Shown here piece after piece: positions 55,433 to 63,977 of a DNA stretch of 64,000 bases; position 1 is the stretch's first letter; every line of letters begins with the position of its first letter. The translations under genes were made by a program, and so were the position numbers. The notes below the pieces were generated by a model. The model did not search any database. It had not been told where the DNA came from and was given only the letters and a program-made list of their open reading frames with translations. Location of the stretch: positions 124,001 through 188,000 of the forward strand of contig NZ_JABFMV010000003.1 in assembly GCF_013359685.1 (NCBI RefSeq), written 5' to 3'. This DNA comes from Leifsonia sp. C5G2. GTDB lineage: Bacteria; Actinomycetota; Actinomycetes; Actinomycetales; Microbacteriaceae.

Positions 55433-55873
55433 TCAGCGCAGGACGGTGAGGGCGTCGTCGGGCATGCCGACGACCTCGGCGAGGTGCTCCCGCACGTCGG
55501 CGGCGAGGGTGAAGCCGCCTGCGACGACGGCGCGCGTCGCGCCGGGGCCGTCGCACAGCATCTCGTCGCACCAGGCCCGCACGGCCCGGACCGCCGCCTC
55601 GCCGGGCGCGCACTGCTCGCCCGTGCCGGGACGGCCGCTGCGGCGGGACCGCGGCAGCCACGTGACCGTCATGCGCAGCGGAGACGCCAGCGGCACGATC
55701 TGGGACGCGTCCGCGACCTCGACGAAGACCCGCCCGCGGGCGCACAGCGGCAGCAGCGCGAGTTCGGCCTCAAGTGCGCCGAGCGACGTCTCGTCGCCCA
55801 CGACGAGGTACTGGACGCGGTCGTCCAGGTGCGCGGTCGAGGCGGTGTGGGTGGCGTGGTCGGGGCGGTGCAT
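55433..55873 (-). CDS. SIP-domain protein (C-terminal half of siderophore-interacting protein)
   Basis: 146 residues. It aligns with the NAD(P)-binding SIP domain of siderophore-interacting ferric reductases (VQYLVVGDETSLGALEAELA, ARGRVFVEVADASQ, VTWLPRS, GGFTLAADVREHL) but lacks the N-terminal FAD domain. An iron box overlaps the promoter. The start is taken at 55873 because the TATACT box ends eight bases before it, giving a leaderless mRNA; ATG 55879 would be only two bases from the box. Probable role in iron release from siderophores. Confidence 0.85.
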   Translation of the reverse strand: MHRPDHATHTASTAHLDDRVQYLVVGDETSLGALEAELALLPLCARGRVFVEVADASQIVPLASPLRMTVTWLPRSRRSGRPGTGEQCAPGEAAVRAVRAWCDEMLCDGPGATRAVVAGGFTLAADVREHLAEVVGMPDDALTVLR

Positions 55874-55881
55874 CGCCATCG

Positions 55882-55901
55882 AGTATAGGCATGCCTAACC
55901 T
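55882..55901 (-). promoter_or_regulatory. Iron box (DtxR/IdeR-type) over SIP promoter
   Basis: Read on the minus strand, AGGTTAGGCATGCCTATACT holds the dyad TTAGGCATGCCTA and matches the half-site TTAGG of DtxR/IdeR operators. It overlaps the TATACT -10 box, so iron-dependent repression is expected. Confidence 0.75.
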
Positions 55902-55982
55902 CACCTCGGCCGGATGCGCGGGTTATCCACAGGCCTCTCCGGCGCCCTTCCCGGCGTCGGCGGTTCGCGGCATGATCGGTGC

Positions 55983-57053
55983 ATGGCGCTCACCACCTCC
56001 TCCCCCGTCGCACCGATGCTCGCGAAGGCGGTCCCGGCCGTCCCGGAGCCCGACAGCGTCGAGGGCGGGCTGAGCTACGAGCCGAAGTGGGACGGCTTCC
56101 GTGCGATCGTCTACGCCGAGCCCGACGGCGACGGCGGCATCGGCGCCGTGGAGATCGGCAGCCGGGGCTCCAAGATGCTCACCCGGTACTTCCCGGAGCT
56201 GGTGGAGGCGTTCCGGCGCCTGCTGCCCGGCCCGTGCGTGCTCGACGGCGAGATCGTGGTCCCGACGGGCGAGCCGGGGAAGCAGCGGCTCGACTGGGAG
56301 GCGCTGTCGCAGCGCATCCACCCCGCCGCCAGCCGCGTGAAGCTGCTGTCGGAGCAGACGCCGGCGACCTTCGTGGCGTTCGACCTGCTCGCCCTCGGCG
56401 ACGAGTCGTATCTCGACCGTCCGTTCGCCGAGCGTCGTGCGGCGCTGGAGGAGTTCGCAGGCGACCTGCCCGACCCGATCCAGCTGACCCGCACCACGAC
56501 CGATGTCGATCTCGCCCGCCGCTGGCTGGTCGAGTTCGAGGGGGCCGGCCTCGACGGTGTCGTGGCCAAGCCGCTCGCCGGAGGCTACGCGCCGAACAAG
56601 CGCACCATGCTGAAGATCAAGCACCACCGCACGGCCGATGTCGTCGCACTCGGCTACCGCATCCACAAGAGCGGCCGCGGGGTGGGGTCGCTGCTGGTCG
56701 GTCTCTACGACGACAGCGGCCGGCTGCTCAACGTCGGCGGGGTGTCGGCGTTCAGCGACGCCAAGCGGCTCTCCCTCATCGACGAGCTGGAGCCGCTGGT
56801 CGAACGCGACGAGACCGGAGAGGCCGTGACCGGTGAGACCGACCGCAGCCGGTTCTCCGGCAGCAAGGACGTCTCCTTCGTCCGGCTGCGCCCCGAGCGC
56901 GTGCTCGAGGTGCGCTACGACCAGATGGAGGGCATGCGGTTCCGACACACCGCCCAGTTCGAGCGCTGGCGACCCGACCGCGAGGCACGCTCCTGCACCT
57001 TCGACCAGCTCGACCGGCCCATCGCCTACGACCTGGGCGGCGTCCTGAGCTGA
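55983..57053 (+). CDS. ligC: ATP-dependent DNA ligase, LigC type
   Basis: Seals nicks in DNA, 356 residues. Lysine 35 in EPKWDGFR accepts AMP. Further motifs are SRGSKMLTRYFPEL, VLDGEIVV, GLDGVVAKPL and the OB-fold entry MLKIKHHRTADVVALGYR. The length is that of a stand-alone ligase without polymerase or nuclease domain. It converges on a PolDom gene; the pair resembles mycobacterial LigC-PrimPolC used in excision repair. A perfect DnaA-like TTATCCACA lies 60 bases upstream. Confidence 0.9.
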   Translation: MALTTSSPVAPMLAKAVPAVPEPDSVEGGLSYEPKWDGFRAIVYAEPDGDGGIGAVEIGSRGSKMLTRYFPELVEAFRRLLPGPCVLDGEIVVPTGEPGKQRLDWEALSQRIHPAASRVKLLSEQTPATFVAFDLLALGDESYLDRPFAERRAALEEFAGDLPDPIQLTRTTTDVDLARRWLVEFEGAGLDGVVAKPLAGGYAPNKRTMLKIKHHRTADVVALGYRIHKSGRGVGSLLVGLYDDSGRLLNVGGVSAFSDAKRLSLIDELEPLVERDETGEAVTGETDRSRFSGSKDVSFVRLRPERVLEVRYDQMEGMRFRHTAQFERWRPDREARSCTFDQLDRPIAYDLGGVLS

Positions 57054-57099
57054 CGCCGCTGGGTGCCGCGCGCGCCGCTGCGCTGTCGAGGAGCCGTTC

Positions 57100-58119
57100 C
57101 TACGCCTTCTTCGCCCGGCTCGGCTGGACGCGCGGCGGCTCGCCCGGCATCTTCGGGTAGTCCGGCGGGAACGGCAGCTCGCCGAGCCCGTCGTTCACAT
57201 CCCGCTCCCACCAGCCGAGCAGCTCGTCGATCGAGCCGGGGTCGGCGCCGAAGTCCTCCCACGGGTCGCCGACCGTCCGCAACCGCTCCGGCATGGTCAG
57301 CACGGTGAAGTCGCGCGGGTCGACGTGCTCCAGCTCGTCCCAGCTGATCGGTGCGGACACCGGCGCGTGCGGAAGTGCCCGCGGGCTGTAGGCCCCCGCC
57401 ATCGTGCGGTCGCGGTTCGCCTGGTTGTAGTCGACGAAGATGCGCTCGCCGCGCTCCTCCTTCCACCACGCCGTCGTGACGCTCTCCGGCATCCGGCGCT
57501 CCAGCTCCCGGGCCGCCGCGATCACAGCGTGCCGCACGTCGAGGAACTCGCGCTGCGGCACGATCGGCGCGAACACGTGGAGGCCGCGGTTGCCGGAGGT
57601 CTTGATGAACGCCGTCAGCCCCGCCTCGCGCAGCACCGCCCGCAGCTCGACGGCGGCGGGGACGGCGTCGGAGAAGCCGGTGCCCGGCTGCGGGTCGAGG
57701 TCGATCCGCAGCTGGTCGGGGTTGTCCGGGTCCTCGGCGCGCGACGGCCAGGGGTGGAACACGACGGTGTTCATCTGCGCGGCCCACACGGCGGCCGCCG
57801 GCTCGTCGACCACCAGCTGCGGGTGCGAGCGCCCGCTGGGGTAGGTGACCGGAACAGAACGGACGTAGTCCGGCGTGCCGCGCGGCGGGTTCTTGGAGAA
57901 GAACTGCTCGCCGTCGATCCCCTCCGGGAACCGCTGCAGCGACACCGGACGGTCGCCGTTGGCGCGCACGAACGCGTCGCCCACCTCCACCAGATAGGTG
58001 GCGAGGTCGAGCTTGGTGATGCCCGCCTCCGGGAAGATGACGCGCCCGGGGCTTGAGATCCGCACCTCCCGATCGCCGTTCGGACCCGGGACGGTGAGTA
58101 CGACCGCATCGCCTGCCAT
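57100..58119 (-). CDS. LigD-type polymerase/primase domain (PolDom)
   Basis: 339 residues, an archaeo-eukaryotic primase-fold polymerase that fills short gaps, preferring ribonucleotides in known members. The catalytic DXD is in LRIDLDPQPGTGF near residue 140. KTSGNRGLHVFAPI and ERIFVDYNQANRDRTMAGAYS are family motifs. There is no ligase or 3'-phosphoesterase domain. It faces ligC tail to tail with a 46-bp gap. No Ku gene is in the window. Confidence 0.9.
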   Translation of the reverse strand: MAGDAVVLTVPGPNGDREVRISSPGRVIFPEAGITKLDLATYLVEVGDAFVRANGDRPVSLQRFPEGIDGEQFFSKNPPRGTPDYVRSVPVTYPSGRSHPQLVVDEPAAAVWAAQMNTVVFHPWPSRAEDPDNPDQLRIDLDPQPGTGFSDAVPAAVELRAVLREAGLTAFIKTSGNRGLHVFAPIVPQREFLDVRHAVIAAARELERRMPESVTTAWWKEERGERIFVDYNQANRDRTMAGAYSPRALPHAPVSAPISWDELEHVDPRDFTVLTMPERLRTVGDPWEDFGADPGSIDELLGWWERDVNDGLGELPFPPDYPKMPGEPPRVQPSRAKKA

Positions 58120-58263
58120 GCGACCACCGTACCCGTGGAACCGCCGGTGACGGCGATGTGAATTCCTTGTGGGATGACGCCTGTCCGCTTGAGCAGCGGC
58201 CGGAGTGGGCCAGAATGGCAGGGCGGGCGCGCATCCGTGCCGCCCGCGACGAGGTCCTTCGAG

Positions 58264-58959
58264 ATGAGGTGCATGACCCTGAGGATCGTGAGCTACAACC
58301 TTCGGAAGCACGCCGCCAGCGGTGAGCTGCTCGGCATCGCCGAGGCGTACGACATCGACGTCCTGTGCCTTCAGGAGGTGGACAGCGACGCTCTTCCGGC
58401 GCGCCTGCACGACCTGGTGCTCGCCGACACGACGCGTGCCAACCGGCTGGGTCTCGCCGTCTACGTGCGCGACGAGCGCTACGAGATCCTGCACTCGCAG
58501 GTCTTCGCCGTGCAGAAGTCGCTGCACGACCGGGTGCTCGCCCCGGCGAACGAGCGGCTCCTCGCGGTGCATCTGCGCGACCGCGACAGCGGGGAGGACA
58601 TCCTCGTCGGCTCCTTCCACGCAGCGCCGCTGACCGCGCTCAACTCGCTTCGCCGCAAGCAGATCGCCGCGGCGCACGACGGGATGCGGTCGCTCTCCCC
58701 CGACACCCCCGCCGTCATGGTCGGCGACTTCAACTACCCGTGGTTCATCCGCGGCCTCGAACGGCACTTGACCACCTCCGGGTACACGCTCAAGCGCACC
58801 ACCGAGCCGACCTACCTTCGCTACAAGTTCTTCTCCGGCTACTTCGACTTCGTGACCTCCACCGGTTTCGAGATCGAGCGCGTGGATGTGCTCCCTGCCG
58901 GCGCCTCCGACCACCGGCCGATCCGACTCGACGCGGAGCCGCTCGCCGACGCGGCCTGA
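58264..58959 (+). CDS. Endonuclease/exonuclease/phosphatase family protein
   Basis: 231 residues of the DNase I-like fold. Order: VSYNLRKHAA (asparagine motif), CLQEVDSDAL (metal glutamate), VMVGDFNYPW (Asp-Phe-Asn) and SDHRPIRL (terminal Asp-His). There is no signal peptide. The substrate may be DNA, a phospholipid headgroup or a phosphoester. The start at 58264 uses GAGG about 10 bases upstream; ATG 58273 is nearly as likely. Confidence 0.85.
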   Translation: MRCMTLRIVSYNLRKHAASGELLGIAEAYDIDVLCLQEVDSDALPARLHDLVLADTTRANRLGLAVYVRDERYEILHSQVFAVQKSLHDRVLAPANERLLAVHLRDRDSGEDILVGSFHAAPLTALNSLRRKQIAAAHDGMRSLSPDTPAVMVGDFNYPWFIRGLERHLTTSGYTLKRTTEPTYLRYKFFSGYFDFVTSTGFEIERVDVLPAGASDHRPIRLDAEPLADAA

Positions 58960-59027
58960 GGCGTCCCCGCCGCCTGCATGCGGACACACCGGCATCGCGG
59001 GCGCAGCACAGCTGCGACAATCGCGGC

Positions 59028-59708
59028 ATGAATGCCGCGACACCTCCGTATTCCGTGCTGGTCGACCGCTGGGGCCAGCAGGTGCTCCTCTACGTGCGGG
59101 AGTTGCCCGGGTTCCAGGTCACCGCCTTCGGGTACGGCCCGGCGGTGGCTCAGCTGGAGACCGCTCTTCGAGCGCACGAGGCATGGCTCCGCGAAGGCGG
59201 ACTCCCGACGCCCGGGGCCGGCCCCGACTTCCGCATCGTCGAGGATAAGGAGGCCCACGGCGGCGTCGGAGCCCTCCTCGATTCCGACCTGTCGTTGGTC
59301 ACCGCCGCGGATGTCGCGACCGCGACGGCCGTGTGCCGGGAGCGGATGACGCAACTGGAACGACTCGCCCGGTCCGCCGACCCGACGCGCGACGTTCCGC
59401 TCTATGACGTTCCGGACCGCGGAGAAGGGTACGACGCCGACCGGGTCCTGCTCCACCTGGCCGACATGGACTCCTACTACCTGCAGTGCGTCGGCGCACC
59501 TGCGATCGGCGCTGCTCCCGCGCATCCGCTCGCCGCTCTACAACAGACGGATCGGGCCTTCTGGGGGTGGGTCCGACGTGCCGCCGACGCGCCCGACTTC
59601 GCCGTGGTGACCGACGGGTCCGGCGAGTCGTGGACGACCACGAAGCTCCTGCGCCGGCGGCTGGGACACCTCCACGAGCATGTCGCCGACCTCGAGGCGC
59701 TGGGGTAG
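59028..59708 (+). CDS. Conserved protein with DinB-like C-terminal half
   Basis: 226 residues. The first 75 residues form a small alpha/beta unit ([20 protein letters not shown]). The rest is helical with [12 protein letters not shown] and [17 protein letters not shown], a His pattern like the metal site of DinB four-helix bundles. I do not recognise a characterised family. GACAAT six bases before the ATG suggests a leaderless mRNA. Confidence 0.78.
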   Translation: MNAATPPYSVLVDRWGQQVLLYVRELPGFQVTAFGYGPAVAQLETALRAHEAWLREGGLPTPGAGPDFRIVEDKEAHGGVGALLDSDLSLVTAADVATATAVCRERMTQLERLARSADPTRDVPLYDVPDRGEGYDADRVLLHLADMDSYYLQCVGAPAIGAAPAHPLAALQQTDRAFWGWVRRAADAPDFAVVTDGSGESWTTTKLLRRRLGHLHEHVADLEALG

Positions 59709-59730
59709 CACGGCCTGGCAGGATGGACGG

Positions 59731-60273
59731 GTGACCGACACCGTGCCCTCCGCCCTGCTCGTGATCGACCTGCAGAAGGGCGTGCTGCCCGGCTGCGCCG
59801 ACGCCGACGGCGTGCTCTCGCGCACCATCGCGCTCGTGGACCGCGCCCGCGCCGCCGGCACGCCGGTGGTCTGGGTGCAGCACGAGGAGGACGGGATGGA
59901 GGAGGGCACGGAGCCCTGGCAGCTGGCCGACGGCCTTGTGCCGGCCGAGGGCGAGCCGCGCATCCTGAAGCACTACCGCGACGCCTTCGCCGACACCGAC
60001 CTCGACGAGGTGCTCGAGCGGCTGGACGTCGGCCGGCTCGTGGTCGCGGGCGCCCAGAGCGACTACTGCATCCGGACGACGACGCAGAGCGCGGCCGTGC
60101 GCGGCTTCGACGTGACCCTCGTGTCGGATGCGCACACCACGACCGACACCGAATGGGACGGCGTCGAGATCACTGGGGAGCAGATCATCGCGCACACGAA
60201 CCGCTACTTCGCCGGGCTGCGCTACCCGGGCCAGCTGTTCGGGGCCGAGCCCGCGGCATCCGTCGCCCTCTGA
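59731..60273 (+). CDS. Isochorismatase-like cysteine hydrolase
   Basis: 180 residues. The catalytic triad is visible: Asp in LLVIDLQKG, Lys in LKHYRDAF near residue 82, and Cys in [16 protein letters not shown] near 112. Members hydrolyse amides such as nicotinamide or N-carbamoyl compounds; this one is of the general bacterial type (YcaC/PncA-like) with unknown substrate. The start is a GTG 22 bp after the previous gene. Confidence 0.9.
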   Translation: MTDTVPSALLVIDLQKGVLPGCADADGVLSRTIALVDRARAAGTPVVWVQHEEDGMEEGTEPWQLADGLVPAEGEPRILKHYRDAFADTDLDEVLERLDVGRLVVAGAQSDYCIRTTTQSAAVRGFDVTLVSDAHTTTDTEWDGVEITGEQIIAHTNRYFAGLRYPGQLFGAEPAASVAL

Positions 60274-60368
60274 GCCCCCGAGGGACTTTGGACGCTGGCT
60301 GATCCCGCGCGCGGGGCGTACGGTGAACGCGTCCCGACGGCGAGGTGGTGCCGAGGGGAGGTGCCGTG

Positions 60369-61823
60369 ATGGAGTTCCCTGCCTGGCTGACCGGGTGGCT
60401 GGCCGGCGACGACTACACGATCGCCCGCGAGATCCTGGAGCGGGGTGTCGCGGCGCTGTTCCTGATCGCGTTCGTGCAGGCCGCGAACCAGTTCCCGGCG
60501 CTGCTCGGCGAGCACGGCCTGCTGCCCGCGCCGCGGTTCCTGCGGCATCCGTACGCCCGGAAGCAGCCGACGCTGTTCCGGCTGCGCTACTCCGACCGTC
60601 TCCTGCGGGCGGTGGCGTGGACGGGCGTTGTGCTCTCCGCGCTGATCGTCGTCGGCGTCGTGCAGCTCGCTCCGAGCTACGTCTTCGTGCCGGTGTTCCT
60701 GATCGTGTGGTTCCTGTACCTGTCGATCGTGAACGTCGGGCAGACGTTCTACGGGTTCGGCTGGGAGAGCCTGCTGTGCGAGGCGGGGTTCGTGGTGGCG
60801 TTCCTCGGAGCGTGGGACACCGCTCCCCCGATCACGATCGTGTTCTTCGTCCGCTGGCTGGTGTTCCGCCTGGAGTTCGGGGCCGGGATGATCAAGATGC
60901 GCGGCGACCGCTCCTGGCGCGACCTGACGGCGCTGTACTACCACCACGAGACGCAGCCGATGCCGAACCCGCTCAGCCGCACGGCCCACCTGCTGCCGAA
61001 GTGGTGGCACCGAGTGGAGGTGCTCGGCAACCACTTCGCGCAGCTGGTCGTGCCCTGGTTCCTGTTCTTCCCGCAGCCGGTCGCGAGCGTCGCGGCGGCG
61101 ATCGTGATCCTCACGCAGCTCTGGCTGGTGCTCACCGGCAACTTCGCCTGGCTGAACTGGATCACGATCGTCCTGGCGTTCGCCGGCGTCTCCGACGGCG
61201 TCTGGTCGTGGCTGCTCGGGGGTGCCGTGGTCGGCGGGATGGGCGCATCCGGCATCCCGCTCTGGTACGCGGTGGTCGCGCTGGCGGCGACCGTGTTCCT
61301 CGTCGTGCTGAGCTGGCCGCCGTTGAAGAACCTGTTCGCCCGGCGCCAGCTGATGAACGCCAGCTTCAACCGCTGGCACCTGGTGAACGCGTACGGCGCC
61401 TTCGGCAGCGTCACCAAGGAGCGCTACGAGGTCGTCGTCGAGGGCACCACGGACGACCCGCACGACCCGGACGCGCAGTGGCGGGAGTACGCCTTCAAGG
61501 GCAAACCGGGCGACCCGCACCGCGTCCCCCGGCAGTACGCGCCATACCACCTGCGGCTGGACTGGCTGATGTGGTTCCTCGCTCTCGGCTCGCGCGACTC
61601 CCCCTGGTTCGAGGTGTTCCTGATGCGGCTGCTGGAGGCCGACGCCCCGACTCTGCGGTTGCTCCGCCGTGACCCGTTCGGCGGCGAACGGCCGCGGGCG
61701 GTGCGGGCGCGGATGTTCCTGTACCGCTTCAGCACGCACGCCGAGAAGCGGCGGAGCGGCGACGTCTGGGTGCGGTCGGAGGTCGGCGATCTGGTGCCGC
61801 CGGTGAGCCTCCGGGGTCAGTAG
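60369..61823 (+). CDS. Lipase maturation factor family membrane protein
   Basis: 484 residues with about eight to ten membrane segments. LMF1-type motifs include the FRLEFGAGMIKMRGDRSW region near residue 165 and YYHHETQPMPNPLS near 190. The C-terminal soluble domain contains FNRWHLVNAYGAFGSVTKER and RVPRQYAPYHLRLDW. In animals LMF1 helps lipases fold; the bacterial role is unknown. GGGAGG lies seven bases before the ATG. The last seven bases overlap the end of the convergent gene. Confidence 0.88.
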   Translation: MEFPAWLTGWLAGDDYTIAREILERGVAALFLIAFVQAANQFPALLGEHGLLPAPRFLRHPYARKQPTLFRLRYSDRLLRAVAWTGVVLSALIVVGVVQLAPSYVFVPVFLIVWFLYLSIVNVGQTFYGFGWESLLCEAGFVVAFLGAWDTAPPITIVFFVRWLVFRLEFGAGMIKMRGDRSWRDLTALYYHHETQPMPNPLSRTAHLLPKWWHRVEVLGNHFAQLVVPWFLFFPQPVASVAAAIVILTQLWLVLTGNFAWLNWITIVLAFAGVSDGVWSWLLGGAVVGGMGASGIPLWYAVVALAATVFLVVLSWPPLKNLFARRQLMNASFNRWHLVNAYGAFGSVTKERYEVVVEGTTDDPHDPDAQWREYAFKGKPGDPHRVPRQYAPYHLRLDWLMWFLALGSRDSPWFEVFLMRLLEADAPTLRLLRRDPFGGERPRAVRARMFLYRFSTHAEKRRSGDVWVRSEVGDLVPPVSLRGQ

Positions 61824-62443
61824 CCGGTGCGCTGCTCCTCGAGGCGGGCCAGGTCGCGCCAGATGAGCAGCTTCAGGCGCGCCGGCTTCTCCCGCTCGTA
61901 GTCGGCCTTGAGCGCCTCAGCGCCCGAGAACGCGTCGAGTCCGGCCTCGATCGCGCGGCGCACCTCATCCCACGCGTCGTTCCTGCCGCGTTCGACGAGC
62001 GCCTCGAGCTCTTCCGGCGAGTCGGCCTTCGCCCGCAGCGCGGCCGCGAGGGCGACCGCCGCATCCCGCCGCAGCCGCAGGTTGTCGACGTCGACCTTGC
62101 GGTAGTCGTGCGGGTGCATCGCGTCGCCGCCGAGCTTCTCCGCGGCCTCCAAGTCCTCCTCGATGCGGCCGGCCGCCACGCCCTGCTCGCTGGCCAGCTC
62201 GCGCAGCATCGCCGCGGCCTCCATCGAGTGCATGGCGGGGTCGTAGGAGTTGCCGTACTGGATGGTGTCGACCACGATGTGGTTCTTCACCGCCATGCGG
62301 GTGGCGTATTCCGCGAGGAGCATGCCCTCCTCCACGGACTGCTCCAGCGTCGGCGCGACGGGTTCCGGCAGGGCGGTCTCGTCGAAGGGACGCGTGCGCG
62401 TCGTCTTCTCAGCACGCGTGCGGAACCACTTCGGCCAGCGCAT
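61817..62443 (-). CDS. Conserved actinobacterial protein, unknown function
   Basis: 208 residues, soluble and highly charged, mostly helical (SVEEGMLLAEYATRMAVKNH, GRIEEDLEAAEKLGG, EKPARLKLLIWRDLARLEEQ). I recognise no characterised domain. Its 3' end overlaps that of the lipase maturation factor gene by seven bases, so the two cannot both rely on a terminator between them. Confidence 0.75.
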   Translation of the reverse strand: MRWPKWFRTRAEKTTRTRPFDETALPEPVAPTLEQSVEEGMLLAEYATRMAVKNHIVVDTIQYGNSYDPAMHSMEAAAMLRELASEQGVAAGRIEEDLEAAEKLGGDAMHPHDYRKVDVDNLRLRRDAAVALAAALRAKADSPEELEALVERGRNDAWDEVRRAIEAGLDAFSGAEALKADYEREKPARLKLLIWRDLARLEEQRTGY

Positions 62444-62460
62444 GGAACTCCTCGAACGAA

Positions 62461-62478
62461 GGCGCCGGAACCGGCGCC
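62461..62478. terminator. Palindrome between 4-TM gene and upstream-reading neighbour
   Basis: GGCGCCGG-AA-CCGGCGCC is a perfect inverted repeat, 31 bases past the membrane protein stop on the minus strand. It may end that transcript or form a hairpin in the next gene's leader. Confidence 0.5.
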
Positions 62479-62509
62479 CCCTCTATTCTGTCCGATCGGA
62501 GCCCGCGGT

Positions 62510-62890
62510 TCAGCGACCTGTGAAGAACGCGTTCGCTCGGCGCGTGAACAGCAGGGCGACGATGAGGATCGACCACAGGATCTGGATGACGCCGGTGACG
62601 ACCTGCGACGTGAACAGCAGCAGCACGCCGTTCAGGATGTCGATGACCATGACGACCGCGACGAGCGCACGCGACACCGAGCTCCCGCGCAGCAACCCCC
62701 GCGCGACGACGACCGTGACGATCCCGAGCAGGATGGACACGATCGCGGAGGTGGTGATCGCCGCCGAGTTTCCGCCGCCGGCGACCTGGTCGCGGGCGAT
62801 CAGCAGGATGACCCCGCCGATGACGTCGAGGGCGCCGTTGATGTACGTGAGGACGGCCACGAAGGTGACCGATCCGGGGCGTGTGGCCAT
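62510..62890 (-). CDS. Small membrane protein with four transmembrane segments
   Basis: 126 residues, nearly all hydrophobic: helices near residues 8-30, 42-62, 72-90 and 98-116, ending RRANAFFTGR. It resembles DUF7144-like actinobacterial membrane proteins. Function unknown. GAGGAGT stands just before the ATG. It is divergent from the DUF1905 gene. Confidence 0.82.
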   Translation of the reverse strand: MATRPGSVTFVAVLTYINGALDVIGGVILLIARDQVAGGGNSAAITTSAIVSILLGIVTVVVARGLLRGSSVSRALVAVVMVIDILNGVLLLFTSQVVTGVIQILWSILIVALLFTRRANAFFTGR

Positions 62891-62939
62891 TCGTGACTCC
62901 TCGCGGATCTGCGGCCGCGCCGGTGTCGGCCGCTTCCGG

Positions 62940-62945
62940 TAGTTT
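62940..62945 (+). promoter_or_regulatory. -10 box of DUF1905 gene, leaderless
   Basis: TAGTTT ends seven bases before the ATG; there is no Shine-Dalgarno sequence. Confidence 0.55.
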
Positions 62946-62952
62946 GGCCGAC

Positions 62953-63252
62953 ATGGCCGGATACCGCTACGAATTCGAGGCGGAACTCTTCCGCTGGGCG
63001 TCCCGACGGGAGCTGTGGGTGTTCGCACGGCTGCCGCTGGAGGTGTCGGAGGAGATCCGGCTCCAGCCGCATCCGCCGGCCGGGTTCGACTCGGTGAAGG
63101 TGCAGGTGACGCTGGGCGGCTCGCGCTGGTCGACGTCCATCTTCCCGGAGTCCGACGGCACCTACGTCGTCCCGATCAAGAGCGCCGTGCGGCGCGCCGA
63201 GGGCGTCGAGCTGGGCGACCGCGTCCGGATCGGCGTGGAGACGCTGCTCTGA
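62953..63252 (+). CDS. DUF1905 domain protein
   Basis: 99 residues, a small beta-rich protein (YRYEFEAELFRWASRRELWV, SVKVQVTLGGSRWSTSIFP, GTYVVPIKSAVRRAEGVELG). DUF1905 is widespread and uncharacterised; it often occurs alone or fused to YdeI-like domains. Its last 25 or so bases (63224-63246) are repeated exactly at the window end, beyond the NYN gene, which suggests that something integrated at its 3' end. The encoded protein still looks full length (DRVRIGVETLL). Confidence 0.88.
   Translation: MAGYRYEFEAELFRWASRRELWVFARLPLEVSEEIRLQPHPPAGFDSVKVQVTLGGSRWSTSIFPESDGTYVVPIKSAVRRAEGVELGDRVRIGVETLL
63224..63246. repeat. 23-bp direct repeat, left copy (putative attL)
   Basis: TCCGGATCGGCGTGGAGACG followed by CTG is identical to 63978-64000. 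This copy lies inside the 3' end of the DUF1905 gene, six bases before its stop codon ends. Confidence 0.85.
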
Positions 63253-63339
63253 CCCAAGGGATGGAATTCACCGTTGTCCACAGAGGCGAGCGGTGAACTT
63301 GACGCCCACGAGAACGGACGCCAAGATTGTCGTATTGCT

Positions 63340-63377
63340 CCCCACCCTCCTACGGGACTGGTGGGGCTTTTCTTTTT
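63340..63377 (+). terminator. Intrinsic terminator upstream of NYN gene
   Basis: CCCCACC (63340-63346) pairs with GGTGGGG (63360-63366), followed by CTTTTCTTTTT. It is the most canonical Rho-independent terminator in the window. It ends 15 bases before the NYN start codon. Confidence 0.85.
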
Positions 63378-63391
63378 CTGGGGGGGCCTGG

Positions 63392-63976
63392 GTGGCAAAC
63401 GCGCACCTGTTCATCGACTACCAGAACGTGCACCTAAGCGCCTGGGAGCTCTTCTCCCCGTATGGAGCACCGAAGCACGATTTCCTCATCGATCCCTCGC
63501 GCTTCGCGACCCAGGTGTCGGCTGCCTGGGCCTCTGGATCCGGTGAGGCGCTCGAGGTCTCCGAGATCGTTGTCTTCCGTGGACTGCCCGATCCGCGGAA
63601 AGAGCGTGAGATGAACTCGCGAGTGAGTCGCCAGCATTCTGCGTGGCGTCGCGACCCCCGTGTCCAGGTGAAGACTCGTGCGCTGCGCTACCCGAGGGAT
63701 TGGCCGGACGAGCGGGCTCAGGAAAAGGGCGTCGATGTGATGCTGGCCTTGGCCGTGGTCCGGTGCGCATTGGCTGACGACTGCGACAAGGTGATCGTCG
63801 CAACCCGAGACACAGACATCCTTCCCGCGATCGAGATGGCGTCCGAGGAGAAGCCGGGCTGCGTCATGGTTGCGAGTTGGGACGGCGGGAGTGTGCTCCG
63901 GGCAGGCGCCGGAGTTCCCATCATCCGTATGAATAAGAACGCCTTCGCGAGAAGCCGCGATACCCGGAAGTATTAG
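63392..63976 (+). CDS. NYN domain protein, putative ribonuclease
   Basis: 194 residues, a PIN-like NYN (LabA/DUF88-type) domain. The acidic residues expected for metal-dependent RNA cleavage are visible: Asp in HLFIDYQNVH at the N-terminus, Asp in EKGVDVMLALAV near residue 115, and two in VIVATRDTDILPAIE near 137. The start is a GTG at 63392, just before the domain; an earlier GTG at 63293 would translate through the terminator hairpin. Codon use is less GC-biased (CAT, TCT, GAT, CGT are frequent) than in neighbours, which suggests acquisition. The stop lies one base before the right 23-bp repeat. Confidence 0.85.
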   Translation: MANAHLFIDYQNVHLSAWELFSPYGAPKHDFLIDPSRFATQVSAAWASGSGEALEVSEIVVFRGLPDPRKEREMNSRVSRQHSAWRRDPRVQVKTRALRYPRDWPDERAQEKGVDVMLALAVVRCALADDCDKVIVATRDTDILPAIEMASEEKPGCVMVASWDGGSVLRAGAGVPIIRMNKNAFARSRDTRKY

Positions 63977-63977
63977 C

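Noticed and set aside
55923-55931. Replication origin signal (TTATCCACA here, TTGTCCACA at 63274-63282)
   Set aside because: Single DnaA-like boxes with no cluster, AT-rich unwinding region or dnaA/dnaN neighbours.
63293-63391. NYN protein starting at GTG 63293
   Set aside because: It would translate the terminator stem and T-tract into residues not resembling the domain; the NYN fold begins just after GTG 63392.
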